The notes under the pieces were generated by a model that saw only the letters and a program-made list of their open reading frames with translations, did not search any database and was not told the DNA's origin. The position numbers and the translations under genes are program-made. From Kribbella pratensis (GTDB lineage: Bacteria > Actinomycetota > Actinomycetes > Propionibacteriales > Kribbellaceae): a stretch of 64,000 nt of DNA. This document shows positions 43,573-51,844 of this stretch, in pieces; positions within the stretch are counted from its first letter, which is position 1, and every line of letters starts with the position of its first letter. The stretch is from NCBI RefSeq assembly GCF_004365355.1, contig NZ_SODP01000001.1, positions 3,034,382 to 3,098,381 of the forward strand, in the 5' to 3' direction.

Positions 43573-45220
43573 TGAGGACCTTGGCGTAGAAGTCGCGGCC
43601 TTCGTTGCCGCCGTTGGTCTGCCATTGTTTGACCGCCGTCTTCAGCTCGCTGACCGGCTTACGGCCGCGGAAGATGTCCTGGAGCGCGTCGTCGAACGGC
43701 TGGTACAGCGCGGCCATCTTGGCCGGCTGCTCGACCCGGATCCCGTCGAACAGGTTCTTCTCGCGGACCTTCGCCGCCGCGTTCTGCCAAGCACTCATCG
43801 ACTGCACGTACCCCGGGTATTCGCTCTCGGTGATCGCCGTCGGACGGCCACCCAGGAAGATGTACGTCTGCGAGACCTCCTTCTGCCCGAGTGCGGTGAG
43901 CTTCGGAGCGCCGGTGGCCTGCTTCACGTAGTGCTTGCCCTCGACCCCGTAGTTGTAGAGCACGTACTCCTCGGTTCCGAACGGCGCCGACGTGTAGTTC
44001 ATGACGCCGAGCAGCTCCTTCACCCGCTGCTCGCCGACCCCCTTCTTCACGAAGGTGAAGATGCCGGCCGGATCACCGCCCCAGGTGATCGGCGCACCGC
44101 CGTCGTGAGCGAACGGCATCACCGGCTGCGGGTTGAACTTCGGGTTGATCGTCTGCTGCCGCTGCAACGCCTCGTGCCAGCCGCCCAGCCCGTTCTGCCG
44201 GATCACGAACTTGCCGCCCTCGAACAGCGCGTTCTCGTCCGCACCGGCGTTCGCGACCACCTCCGGATGCACGTACCCCGACTGGAACAGCCTGCGAACG
44301 AACGCCACCGACTCCTCGAACTCCGGAGTCTCGATCTTGTTCACCAGCTTGCCGCTGGAGTCCTTGCGCCAGCTGCCCGGCGCCCCGAACATCCGGGCCA
44401 TCTCGTCGGCGACCGAGCCGAACGCCCACCGGCCCGCCTTCGCGTCGGTGAGCTGCTTGCCGAGCGCCAGTACTTCGTCGGCGTTCTTCGGCGGCTGCGC
44501 GCCGACCTGGTCGAAGATGTCCTTGCGGTAGAACAGCGCCCACGGGAACCCGTCCGAGGGGAACGGCACTGCCTTCAGCTGGGAGTTCCACACGCCGTAC
44601 GCCCAGGCACGGGTCGGCAGGTTGGCCAGCATCGGGTACTCCGCCGCCTTGTCACCGGCCAGGTACGGCGTGAGGTCCTCGAACAGCTTGTCCACGGCCT
44701 GACCGAACCGGGTCAACCCGGAGATGTTCCAGCCCGGGATGCAGAGCAGCTCGGGCACGTTGCCGGCCGCGAGGATCGGGCCGAGCTTGTCGCCGTAGTC
44801 ATTGCCGTTGAGGATGTTGAACCGGACCGGCGCCCCGATCCGCTCGTTGTTCGCGTCGTAGTAGGAGTTCTTGCCGAGGCCGGGCGGCATCGGGCTCCAC
44901 AGCGGCGTCATCGCCGAGACTTCCTTGCCGCTCGGCACCATCTTGTCGGGCACAGCCCGCTTCAGCTCGCTCGGATAGTGCGAGAAGCCGGGCGACGCGC
45001 CGTTCTCGCCGGGCAGGTCCGGCTTCACCGGCTCGTACGCGATGAACTTCGGCAGCAGGCCGGACAACTTGTCCTCGGTCTCGGCCCGGCCGCTCGTGCT
45101 GGATCCCGAACTGCTGTTGGAGCAGCCGGTCAGTGTGACACCGCCGGCGGCCGCGGCACCGACGCCGAGCAGGGAGATGAAGGTCCGGCGCCTGGTGCCG
45201 CCGATCTCTGGTCCGGTCAC
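43556..45220 (-). CDS. Extracellular oligosaccharide-binding lipoprotein
   Basis: A 554-residue binding protein from GTG 45220. The signal has a twin-arginine-like RRRTFISLLG and lipobox LTGC (Cys about 33). The length and features (DNERIGAPVRFN-like region, GFPWALFYRKDIFDQVGAQPPKNADEVL) place it with LplA-type large binding proteins for oligosaccharides. It is first in the operon with two permeases, GH74 and GH42. The xyloglucan-oligosaccharide ligand is inferred only from those neighbours. The longer open frame upstream has no similarity and crosses the ROK gene. Confidence 0.9.
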   Translation of the reverse strand: MTGPEIGGTRRRTFISLLGVGAAAAGGVTLTGCSNSSSGSSTSGRAETEDKLSGLLPKFIAYEPVKPDLPGENGASPGFSHYPSELKRAVPDKMVPSGKEVSAMTPLWSPMPPGLGKNSYYDANNERIGAPVRFNILNGNDYGDKLGPILAAGNVPELLCIPGWNISGLTRFGQAVDKLFEDLTPYLAGDKAAEYPMLANLPTRAWAYGVWNSQLKAVPFPSDGFPWALFYRKDIFDQVGAQPPKNADEVLALGKQLTDAKAGRWAFGSVADEMARMFGAPGSWRKDSSGKLVNKIETPEFEESVAFVRRLFQSGYVHPEVVANAGADENALFEGGKFVIRQNGLGGWHEALQRQQTINPKFNPQPVMPFAHDGGAPITWGGDPAGIFTFVKKGVGEQRVKELLGVMNYTSAPFGTEEYVLYNYGVEGKHYVKQATGAPKLTALGQKEVSQTYIFLGGRPTAITESEYPGYVQSMSAWQNAAAKVREKNLFDGIRVEQPAKMAALYQPFDDALQDIFRGRKPVSELKTAVKQWQTNGGNEGRDFYAKVLSDNGR

Positions 45221-45234
45221 GTTGCATCCCCTAG

Positions 45235-45268
45235 AATTAGTTGGGCTGGTAGCCAAACAAATTAGCTC
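45235..45268. promoter_or_regulatory. Divergent promoter with ROK-type operator
   Basis: An AT-rich inverted repeat AATTAGTTGGGCT (45235-45247) - GGT - AGCCAAACAAATT (45251-45263), 11 of 13 positions paired. ROK regulators of the XylR/NagC kind bind such TTTGG...CCAAA-like sites. Rightward, TTGGGC (45241) and TAGCTC (45263-45268) at 16-nt spacing could drive the ROK gene. Leftward, TAATTC-like sequence lies close to the binding-protein start at 45220. One site could thus control both directions. Confidence 0.65.
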
Positions 45269-45373
45269 AGAGCCGACGGGGCGACAAGGTGTAGAACTAG
45301 GTTGTGTTCGGCGATGCGCCGGCGTGGCATCAGCACACACAACCTCGCGCAGGACTCGATCGAGGGACGGACC

Positions 45374-46561
45374 TTGACCACACAGACCGCGGACCACACC
45401 CATATCCGCGCGACCAACCTGGCCGCGGTGCTGGGCTACCTGCGCCGCCAGGCACCCTGTTCGCGGGCCGCGATCGCCACCGGGACCGGTCTCAACAAGG
45501 CGACCGTGACCAGCATCGTCGGGGATCTGCTCGAGCGCCGCCTGGTCCGCGAGACCCAGCAGACCCAGAACCACGTCGGCCGCCCGGCGACGCTGCTCGT
45601 GCTCGACGGATCGGCGTACGCGACCATCGGGCTCGAGGTGAGCGCCCGTGGCCTGACCGCGCTGGGCTGCGACACCGCCGGAGAGCAGGTACTGCGTTGG
45701 CACCGTGCCGGACCGGGTGTGGACGCCGGGCCCGCGAAGACGATCGCGGCGCTGGCCAACCTGGCCCGCCGGGCGGTGACCGCCGTGCAGTCGTCCGGTC
45801 GACAGGTGCTCGGCATCACGGTGGGCGTGCCAGGGCTCGTGAATCGCGACGGCGCCGTCGTACTGGCCGCGGGCCTGGGCTGGCGGGACGTGCCGATGCG
45901 GGCGGAGCTCGCAGCGGCACTCGGACGGCCGGACATCCCGGTGACGGTCGACAACGACGCGTCGCTGGGCGTGCTGGCCGAGCATCTCTACGGCCCGCAC
46001 GCCGGCACCAGGAACCTGATCCGGCTGACCGGGGACACCGGTGTCGGGGCAGGGATCATCGTCGACGGCAAGCCGCTCGAAGGCCACCTCGGGTACGTCG
46101 GGGAGATCGGCCACCTGCGCCTGGTCCCGGACGGGCCTCGCTGTGGATGCGGTCGACGGGGCTGTCTCGAGGCGCTGGCGAGTCTGCCGTCGATCATGGC
46201 CCGGACAGATCTGACCGACAGCGATCCGCAACTCCAACTCGAGGAACTGATCCGGCGCGCGGACGCCGAGGAGCCCACGGTCACGCAGGTCCTCGCCGAA
46301 GCCGGCGGCTATCTGGGTCAGGGCATCGCCGCGCTCGTCAATATCCTCAACCCCGAGGTCGTCGTCCTCGGCGGCGCCTACGCCCTCCTCGCAGACCACC
46401 TCACCCCCGCGCTCGACAAGGCACTCCGCGAGGCGACGATCGCCCCCGACGCCGGCGGGTGCACAGTGCTCGCGTCGACGCTCCCCGACACCGCCACTCC
46501 CCTGGGCGCCGCCGCTCAGGCTCTGACCCCCCTCACCCAAGGGCGGCTCCCGGCCCGCTAG
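45374..46561 (+). CDS. ROK-family transcriptional regulator
   Basis: A 395-residue repressor-type ROK protein. The proposed start is TTG 45374, preceded by GAGGGA with good spacing; ATG 45314 in the same frame is an alternative adding 20 residues. The N-terminal winged helix (RQAPCSRAAIATGTGLNKATVTSIVGDLLERRLVRE) is followed by the sugar-kinase-like domain with VDNDASLG, the GVGAGIIVDG loop, and the zinc motif RCGCGRRGCLEA. It is divergent from the transporter-GH74-GH42 operon and likely controls it through the site at 45235-45263. Confidence 0.9.
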   Translation: MTTQTADHTHIRATNLAAVLGYLRRQAPCSRAAIATGTGLNKATVTSIVGDLLERRLVRETQQTQNHVGRPATLLVLDGSAYATIGLEVSARGLTALGCDTAGEQVLRWHRAGPGVDAGPAKTIAALANLARRAVTAVQSSGRQVLGITVGVPGLVNRDGAVVLAAGLGWRDVPMRAELAAALGRPDIPVTVDNDASLGVLAEHLYGPHAGTRNLIRLTGDTGVGAGIIVDGKPLEGHLGYVGEIGHLRLVPDGPRCGCGRRGCLEALASLPSIMARTDLTDSDPQLQLEELIRRADAEEPTVTQVLAEAGGYLGQGIAALVNILNPEVVVLGGAYALLADHLTPALDKALREATIAPDAGGCTVLASTLPDTATPLGAAAQALTPLTQGRLPAR

Positions 46562-46657
46562 CCCTGCCGACGGCACGGTAAGCGCCTACCCCGAGCGACC
46601 CCGCGAGGTCTTGACCGTCGGCGCTCAGGATGCAACCCTCTGTTCACGCCCGATCTG

Positions 46658-46671
46658 TCGAAGCGCTTCGA
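46658..46671. promoter_or_regulatory. LacI operator O2 upstream of GH3
   Basis: A perfect TCGAAGCGCTTCGA palindrome 62 nt upstream of the GH3 start and 35 bp (centre to centre) from O3. This allows two repressor dimers, or one tetramer, on one face of the DNA. Identical to the site at the LacI promoter. A possible -35 (TTGACC, 46611-46616) lies upstream, but no clear -10 was found. Confidence 0.88.
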
Positions 46672-46692
46672 TCAACTGTCGACGATGATCGT

Positions 46693-46706
46693 TCGAAGCG
46701 CTTCGA
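46693..46706. promoter_or_regulatory. LacI operator O3 upstream of GH3
   Basis: A second perfect TCGAAGCGCTTCGA palindrome, 26 nt upstream of the GH3 ATG. The pair O2/O3 makes GH3 the only target in this window with two operators, suggesting the tightest control. Confidence 0.88.
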
Positions 46707-46732
46707 CACACAGCCCGTGGAGTCGATCGCCG

Positions 46733-49501
46733 ATGAGAACTCCAGCTCCTCCCCTGTTCCGTGATCCGGCCCGGCCGACCGGCGCGCGGATCGACGATCT
46801 GCTCGCCCGGCTCACCCCGGACGAGAAGGTCGCGCTCCTGCACCAGTACCAGCCGCCCGTCCCGCGGCTCGGCCTGCACGCGTTCCGCACCGGCACCGAG
46901 GCGCTGCACGGCGTCGCCTGGCTCGGGCCGGCGACGGTCTTCCCGCAGGCGATCGGCCTCGCCAGCACCTGGAACCCGGAGCTGGTCCGGGCCGTCGGCG
47001 CCGCGGTCGGTGACGAGGTCCGCGTATTCCACCACAAGGACCCGGCCGGTGTCGGCCTCAACGTCTGGGCCCCGGTGGTCAACCCGCTCCGCGACCCGCG
47101 CTGGGGCCGGAACGAGGAGGGGTACGCCGAGGATCCCTGGCTGACCGGAGTCGTCGCGACCGCGTACGGACGCGGGCTCGCCGGCGACGATCCGTCGTAC
47201 CTCAGGACCGCTCCGACGCTCAAACACTTCCTTGCCTACAACAACGAGACCGATCGCTGCACGACCTCGAGCAACCTGCCGCCGCGGGTCCTGCACGAGT
47301 ACGAGCTGCCGGCGTTCCGCGCCCCGATCGAGTCCGGCGCAGCGGTCGGGGTGATGCCGTCCTACAACCTGGTGAACGGACGGCCTGCGCACCTGAGCCC
47401 GCTGATCAACGACGTACTCCGCACCTGGACCGGCGACGACGTGCTGGTCGTCAGCGATGCCTACGCGCCCAGCAACCTGTTCGGTCTGCAGCAGTACGCG
47501 CCCGACGGCGCGACCGCGTACGCCGCCGCGGTCAAGGCCGGCGTGGACAGCTTCACGCAGGACGACACCAACTCGACCCCGACGATCGACCGACTCCGCG
47601 AGGCGCTCGAACGCGGTCTGCTCACGTGGGCAGACATCGACACCGCAGTACGGCGCGTGCTCGCGATCCGGCTCCGGCTCGGCGAGTTCGACCCGCCCGA
47701 ACTCGATCCGTACCGCGGTCTCGAGCCTGATCTGGTCAATTGTCCCGCCCATCGCGAGCTGGCCCAGGACGCCGCACGTCAGGCGATCGTCCTGCTCAAG
47801 CACGAGTGCCAGGTCCTGCCCCTCACCGACTCCGTCCAGGGGATCGCCGTCATCGGACCGCTCGCCGGCGCCGTCAGGGAGGACTGGTACGCCGGAACGC
47901 TGCCGTACCAGATCACTGCGCTGGACGGCATCGTCGAGCGACTCGGCCGCGACCGCGTCCAGTACTGCGAGGGCGTCGACCGGGTCACGCTCCGGATCGC
48001 CGACTCCTCGTCGTACCTGATGGTCGGCCCGGACGCCGTACTGCGAGCCGACCGGGAGCCGGGCGAGTTCGACCTGTTCGACTGGGGCGGGGACGCATTC
48101 GCGTTGCGGTCGGTGCAGAACGGGCAGCACCTGAGTGTGAGCGACGACGGGGAACTCGTCGCCGATCAGCCCGGTCCCAACGGCTGGGAAGTCAAGCAGA
48201 CGTTCAGGTTCGAGCAGCTGGCCGGAACCGTGCTGATCCAGCACCTGCACAGCGGCCGGTACCTCCACGTCGACGCGGAAGGTGCGATCAGCCTGGCCGA
48301 GCAGGCGACCCCGTTCACGCTCGACGTCGTCGTCGACGGGGCCGCACAGGCAGCCGTCATCGCCGCCCGCGCCGACGTCGCGATCGTTGTCGCCGGCAAC
48401 CACCCGTTGGTGAACGGCCGGGAGACGGAGGATCGTGACAGCCTCGACCTCCCGGCGGCCCAGGACCGGCTGATCCGGCAGGTCCACGCCGCGAACGCGC
48501 GCACGGTGCTCGTGCTCAGCAGCAGCTATCCGTTCGCGATCGGCTGGGCGCAGCAGCACCTGCCGGCGGTCCTCTGGTCCGCGCACGGTGGGCAGGAGTA
48601 CGGCCGCGCGCTGGCCGACGTACTGTTCGGCGACCACGACCCGGCCGGACGACTGACCCAGACCTGGTACGACTCCGCGGCGGACCTCCCCGACCTCCTC
48701 GACTACGACATCATCACCACCGACGCGACATACCTGTATTACCGGGGTACGCCGCTCTACCCCTTCGGTCACGGCCTGAGCTACACGAGCTTCAGGTACG
48801 CCGAGCTGCGGCTGAGCGCTCCGTCGATCGCATCCGACGACGAGGTCCGAGTCACGTTCACGGTGACCAACACCGGTGACCGGCCGGGCACCGAGGTGGC
48901 CCAGCTGTACACCCGTCAACAGCGTTCACGAGTCAAACAACCGCTCCGGCAGCTCCGTGGTTTCCGCCGGTTGACGCTCGCCCCCGGAGAGAGCGCCGAA
49001 GTCGAGTTGACCGTCGCCGCGGCCGACCTCGGATTCTGGGACGTGACGCGGGACCGCCACTGCGTCGAGTCGGCACGCCACAGCGTCATGGCCGGCCGGT
49101 CCAGCACGGACCTTCGACTGACCACGACCCTCGACGTCCGCGGCGAACGCATCCCGTCGCGGACGCTCGCACTGGCTGCGACCAGCTTCGACGAGTACTG
49201 CGGAATCACTCTGTCCGACGAGACGACCGTCTCACTGGAACCCCAAGCCTGGTTGGCGTTTCACGACGTCCAGCTGAACTCGGAAACAGCTGTCGACGTC
49301 ACCGCCGCCAACCGCGGGACCGGATCGGCGACGATCGAGCTCCGCCTCGACGATCCGTTGCACGGGGAGCTCCTCGGCACGGTCCGACCCACAACTCAGC
49401 TCATGCCGATCACCGGGCAACTCGTCCCGGTGACCGGCGTACACACGCTCTATGCGGTCTTCTCGGCAGCGGACGTGGTGCTCGAGAGCTTGACGGTGTA
49501 G
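46733..49501 (+). CDS. Glycoside hydrolase family 3 beta-glucosidase with inserted fascin-like beta-trefoil
   Basis: A 922-residue enzyme from ATG 46733, with no signal peptide. The GH3 N-domain (about 20-320) has DPRWGRNEEGYAEDP, KHFLAYNNET and the nucleophile D242 in VLVVSDAYAP. The C-domain is split: the usual PA14 position (about residues 420-540) is filled by a trefoil-like insert with repeats such as FALRSVQNGQHLSV and LIQHLHSGRYLHV. A fibronectin-III-like domain (TFTVTNTGDRPGTEVAQLYTR) and a C-terminal beta-sandwich resembling a carbohydrate-binding module follow. It would split beta-glucosides inside the cell. The 3' end overlaps GH31 by 52 nt. Confidence 0.92.
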   Translation: MRTPAPPLFRDPARPTGARIDDLLARLTPDEKVALLHQYQPPVPRLGLHAFRTGTEALHGVAWLGPATVFPQAIGLASTWNPELVRAVGAAVGDEVRVFHHKDPAGVGLNVWAPVVNPLRDPRWGRNEEGYAEDPWLTGVVATAYGRGLAGDDPSYLRTAPTLKHFLAYNNETDRCTTSSNLPPRVLHEYELPAFRAPIESGAAVGVMPSYNLVNGRPAHLSPLINDVLRTWTGDDVLVVSDAYAPSNLFGLQQYAPDGATAYAAAVKAGVDSFTQDDTNSTPTIDRLREALERGLLTWADIDTAVRRVLAIRLRLGEFDPPELDPYRGLEPDLVNCPAHRELAQDAARQAIVLLKHECQVLPLTDSVQGIAVIGPLAGAVREDWYAGTLPYQITALDGIVERLGRDRVQYCEGVDRVTLRIADSSSYLMVGPDAVLRADREPGEFDLFDWGGDAFALRSVQNGQHLSVSDDGELVADQPGPNGWEVKQTFRFEQLAGTVLIQHLHSGRYLHVDAEGAISLAEQATPFTLDVVVDGAAQAAVIAARADVAIVVAGNHPLVNGRETEDRDSLDLPAAQDRLIRQVHAANARTVLVLSSSYPFAIGWAQQHLPAVLWSAHGGQEYGRALADVLFGDHDPAGRLTQTWYDSAADLPDLLDYDIITTDATYLYYRGTPLYPFGHGLSYTSFRYAELRLSAPSIASDDEVRVTFTVTNTGDRPGTEVAQLYTRQQRSRVKQPLRQLRGFRRLTLAPGESAEVELTVAAADLGFWDVTRDRHCVESARHSVMAGRSSTDLRLTTTLDVRGERIPSRTLALAATSFDEYCGITLSDETTVSLEPQAWLAFHDVQLNSETAVDVTAANRGTGSATIELRLDDPLHGELLGTVRPTTQLMPITGQLVPVTGVHTLYAVFSAADVVLESLTV

Positions 49502-51699
49502 CGCTCGCACACACCCTCGACCACGCGCGACTCGATCTCACCGTCGCGCAGGGTCAACTCGATCACGGCAGCCACTCCCCCGTCGGCGTCGGGCAGCTCG
49601 ACCACGGTCGTCTGCCCCTCGCTCGGCGCGAACCAGCGCAGCTCGACCCCGTCGGCCCAGTCGTACTCCGGCCGGTCGTCGACCGCCCCGATCGGGATGA
49701 CGGCACCCTCACGCACGAACAAAGGCACGCTGTCGAACGCGTGGGTCTGCTGCACCCAGCCCGGACCCGACAGCACCTCGCCGGTCAGCAGCGACGTCCA
49801 TCGTCCGCGCGGCAGGTAGAACGAGACGTCGCCGTCCACGCTCATCACCGGCGCAACCAGCAGATCGGGACCGAGCATGTACTGGCGATCCAGATAGGCG
49901 ACCGCCGGATCGTCGGGGAACTCCAGAACCATCGGCCGCATCATCGGCACGCCGTCCTGATGCGCCTCGGCGGCAGCCATCATCAGGTACGGCATCAACG
50001 ACAGCTTCAGCTTGGTGAACTTCCGCAGTACGTCGACCGCCTCGTCGTCGAACGCCCACGGCACCCGGTACGACGACGAGCCGTGCAATCGCGAGTGCGA
50101 CGAGAGCAGCCCGAACGCCACCCAGCGCTTGAAGATCGCGGGATCAGGCAGGCCCTCGAAACCGCCGATGTCGTGGCTCCAGTACCCGAAGCCCGACGCG
50201 GCCAGCGAGAGCCCGCCGCGCAACGACTCTGCCATCGCCTCGAACGTCGACTCGCAGTCGCCACCCCAGTGCACCGGGAACTGCTGCCCGCCGGCCGTCG
50301 CGGAACGGGCGAACAGCACGGCTTCGCCCTCGCCCCGGTTCTCCTCGAGCAGTCCGAACACGGCCGCGTTGTAGAGCTGCGCGTAGTAGTTGTGCATCCG
50401 CTCCGGATCGGATCCGTCGTGCCAGACGACATCGGTCGGGATGCGCTCGCCGAAGTCGGTCTTGAAGCAGTCGACGCCCAGATCGATCAGGACTTGCAGC
50501 TTCGAGCGGTACCACGCGGTCGCATCCGGGTTGGTGAAGTCGACGATCGCCATCCCGGCCTGCCACATGTCCCACTGCCAGACCGAGCCATCCGGTCGCT
50601 TGACCAGATAGCCGAGCCGACTGCCCTCCTCGAACAACACCGACCGCTGCGCGATGTACGGGTTGATCCACAGGCTGACGCGCAGACCGCGATCCTTCAG
50701 CCGCCGGACCATGCCGGCCGGATCCGGGAACGCGACCGGATCCCACAGGAAGTCACACCAGTGGAACTGCCGCATCCAGAAGCAGTCGAAATGGAACACG
50801 CTCAACGGAAGGTCCCGCTCAGCCATCCCGTCGACGAACGCGCTCGTCGTCTCCTCGGTGTAGTCCGTGGTGAACGACGTCGACAGCCACAGCCCCATCG
50901 ACCACGCCGGCACGCGTGCGGGCCGCCCGGTCAGTGCTGTGTAGCGGCGGAGGACGTCCTTCGGGGTCGGACCGGCGAAGACGTAGTACCCGAGCTCCTG
51001 GCCCTCGACGCTGAACTGGTTGCGGGACGTGACCTCCGAGCCGACCTCGAACGACACGCGGGCCGGGCTGTCGACGAGTACGCCGTACCCCTTGCTGCTC
51101 AAGTAGAACGGCACGTTCTTGTACGCCTGCTCGCTCGACGTACCGCCGTCGGCGTTCCAGCTGTCGACGATCTGACCGTTCTTCACGAACGCACCGAAGC
51201 GTTCCCCCAGACCGTAAATCGTCTCGCCGACACCGAGCGCCAGTTGTTCGTGGACGTACTGCTTGCCATCGGCATCGGTAATCAGGCCGACGCTCCGCGC
51301 ACCCGAGTTCGTCAGCGGCCGGCCGTCCTGCTCGAACCGCACGTCCCACGGCCCGTCGAGCGCGATCACCACGCTCAGCTCACCGGAGGTCAACCGCGCC
51401 TCGGCGGCACCGACATCCACCTTCACCGGATGATCGTCGTCGGTATTCAAGCGGTACGCCGGGCGCGCGGGCAGGCCACCGAGATGGTGGGCGATCCGGA
51501 CCCCGATCACGCCGCGCGCCGGCGAGGAGAACGTCACAGTGAACAGCGGCTGGTTGAGCGTGTCGCCGCGCCGCTCGATCCGCTTGGCCGGCGCGAACAC
51601 GGTCAGCTCCCGGTCCCCCGGCTGCACGCTCTCGACCTCGGCCGGCCGCAACCGCGTCATTCCCGCCCGGAGCTGCCAGTACCCGTCGCTGAACTTCAT
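49450..51699 (-). CDS. yicI: Glycoside hydrolase family 31 alpha-xylosidase (YicI type)
   Basis: A 749-residue cytosolic enzyme. The nucleophile D415 lies in VDCFKTDFGERIPTDVVW, a stretch nearly identical to my recollection of E. coli YicI, whose nucleophile is D416. The acid/base D481 is in HWGGDCESTFEAM. The KTDFGE form, with no WxDMNE, is diagnostic for alpha-xylosidases over alpha-glucosidases. It would remove xylose side chains from xyloglucan oligosaccharides, the step needed before GH3 can act. Its own promoter carries LacI operator O4. Convergent with GH3. Confidence 0.93.
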   Translation of the reverse strand: MKFSDGYWQLRAGMTRLRPAEVESVQPGDRELTVFAPAKRIERRGDTLNQPLFTVTFSSPARGVIGVRIAHHLGGLPARPAYRLNTDDDHPVKVDVGAAEARLTSGELSVVIALDGPWDVRFEQDGRPLTNSGARSVGLITDADGKQYVHEQLALGVGETIYGLGERFGAFVKNGQIVDSWNADGGTSSEQAYKNVPFYLSSKGYGVLVDSPARVSFEVGSEVTSRNQFSVEGQELGYYVFAGPTPKDVLRRYTALTGRPARVPAWSMGLWLSTSFTTDYTEETTSAFVDGMAERDLPLSVFHFDCFWMRQFHWCDFLWDPVAFPDPAGMVRRLKDRGLRVSLWINPYIAQRSVLFEEGSRLGYLVKRPDGSVWQWDMWQAGMAIVDFTNPDATAWYRSKLQVLIDLGVDCFKTDFGERIPTDVVWHDGSDPERMHNYYAQLYNAAVFGLLEENRGEGEAVLFARSATAGGQQFPVHWGGDCESTFEAMAESLRGGLSLAASGFGYWSHDIGGFEGLPDPAIFKRWVAFGLLSSHSRLHGSSSYRVPWAFDDEAVDVLRKFTKLKLSLMPYLMMAAAEAHQDGVPMMRPMVLEFPDDPAVAYLDRQYMLGPDLLVAPVMSVDGDVSFYLPRGRWTSLLTGEVLSGPGWVQQTHAFDSVPLFVREGAVIPIGAVDDRPEYDWADGVELRWFAPSEGQTTVVELPDADGGVAAVIELTLRDGEIESRVVEGVCERYTVKLSSTTSAAEKTA

Positions 51700-51747
51700 C
51701 GTGGCCAGCCTCTCCCGGAGGGTGTTGAAACACTGTGCAGAACACTG

Positions 51748-51761
51748 TCGAAGCGCTTCGA
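51748..51761. promoter_or_regulatory. LacI operator O4 at the GH31 promoter
   Basis: A perfect TCGAAGCGCTTCGA palindrome, 48 nt upstream of the GH31 ATG and 2 nt downstream of its -10 box (minus strand). It thus covers the transcription start. Confidence 0.9.
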
Positions 51762-51763
51762 CA

Positions 51764-51793
51764 ACGCTAGGTGGGCCGACTTCATCGAGTCAA
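51764..51793 (-). promoter_or_regulatory. GH31 gene promoter
   Basis: On the minus strand: -35 TTGACT (51793-51788), 18-nt spacer, -10 TAGCGT (51769-51764). Both hexamers are close to the housekeeping consensus. The LacI operator O4 follows at once, so the arrangement is a classical block of initiation. Confidence 0.7.
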
Positions 51794-51804
51794 GTTTGTC
51801 CACC

Positions 51805-51823
51805 TCTCAGCGGATTCTCAGCG
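51805..51823 (+). promoter_or_regulatory. Direct repeat upstream of the response-regulator gene
   Basis: TCTCAGCG at 51805-51812 and again at 51816-51823, an 11-bp period, 22 nt before the response-regulator ATG. One-turn direct repeats of this kind are typical OmpR-family sites, so autoregulation is likely. Inference from spacing only. Confidence 0.55.
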
Positions 51824-51844
51824 CACCTCGGTGACACTGGGTGG

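Noticed and set aside
46625..48919. Long (764-codon) minus-strand open frame opposite GH3
   Set aside because: Antisense shadow typical of high-GC coding; the plus strand encodes a full GH3 enzyme with motifs.
49741..51834. Long (697-codon) plus-strand open frame opposite GH31
   Set aside because: Arg/His-rich shadow with no similarity to any family I know; GH31 on the other strand is certain.
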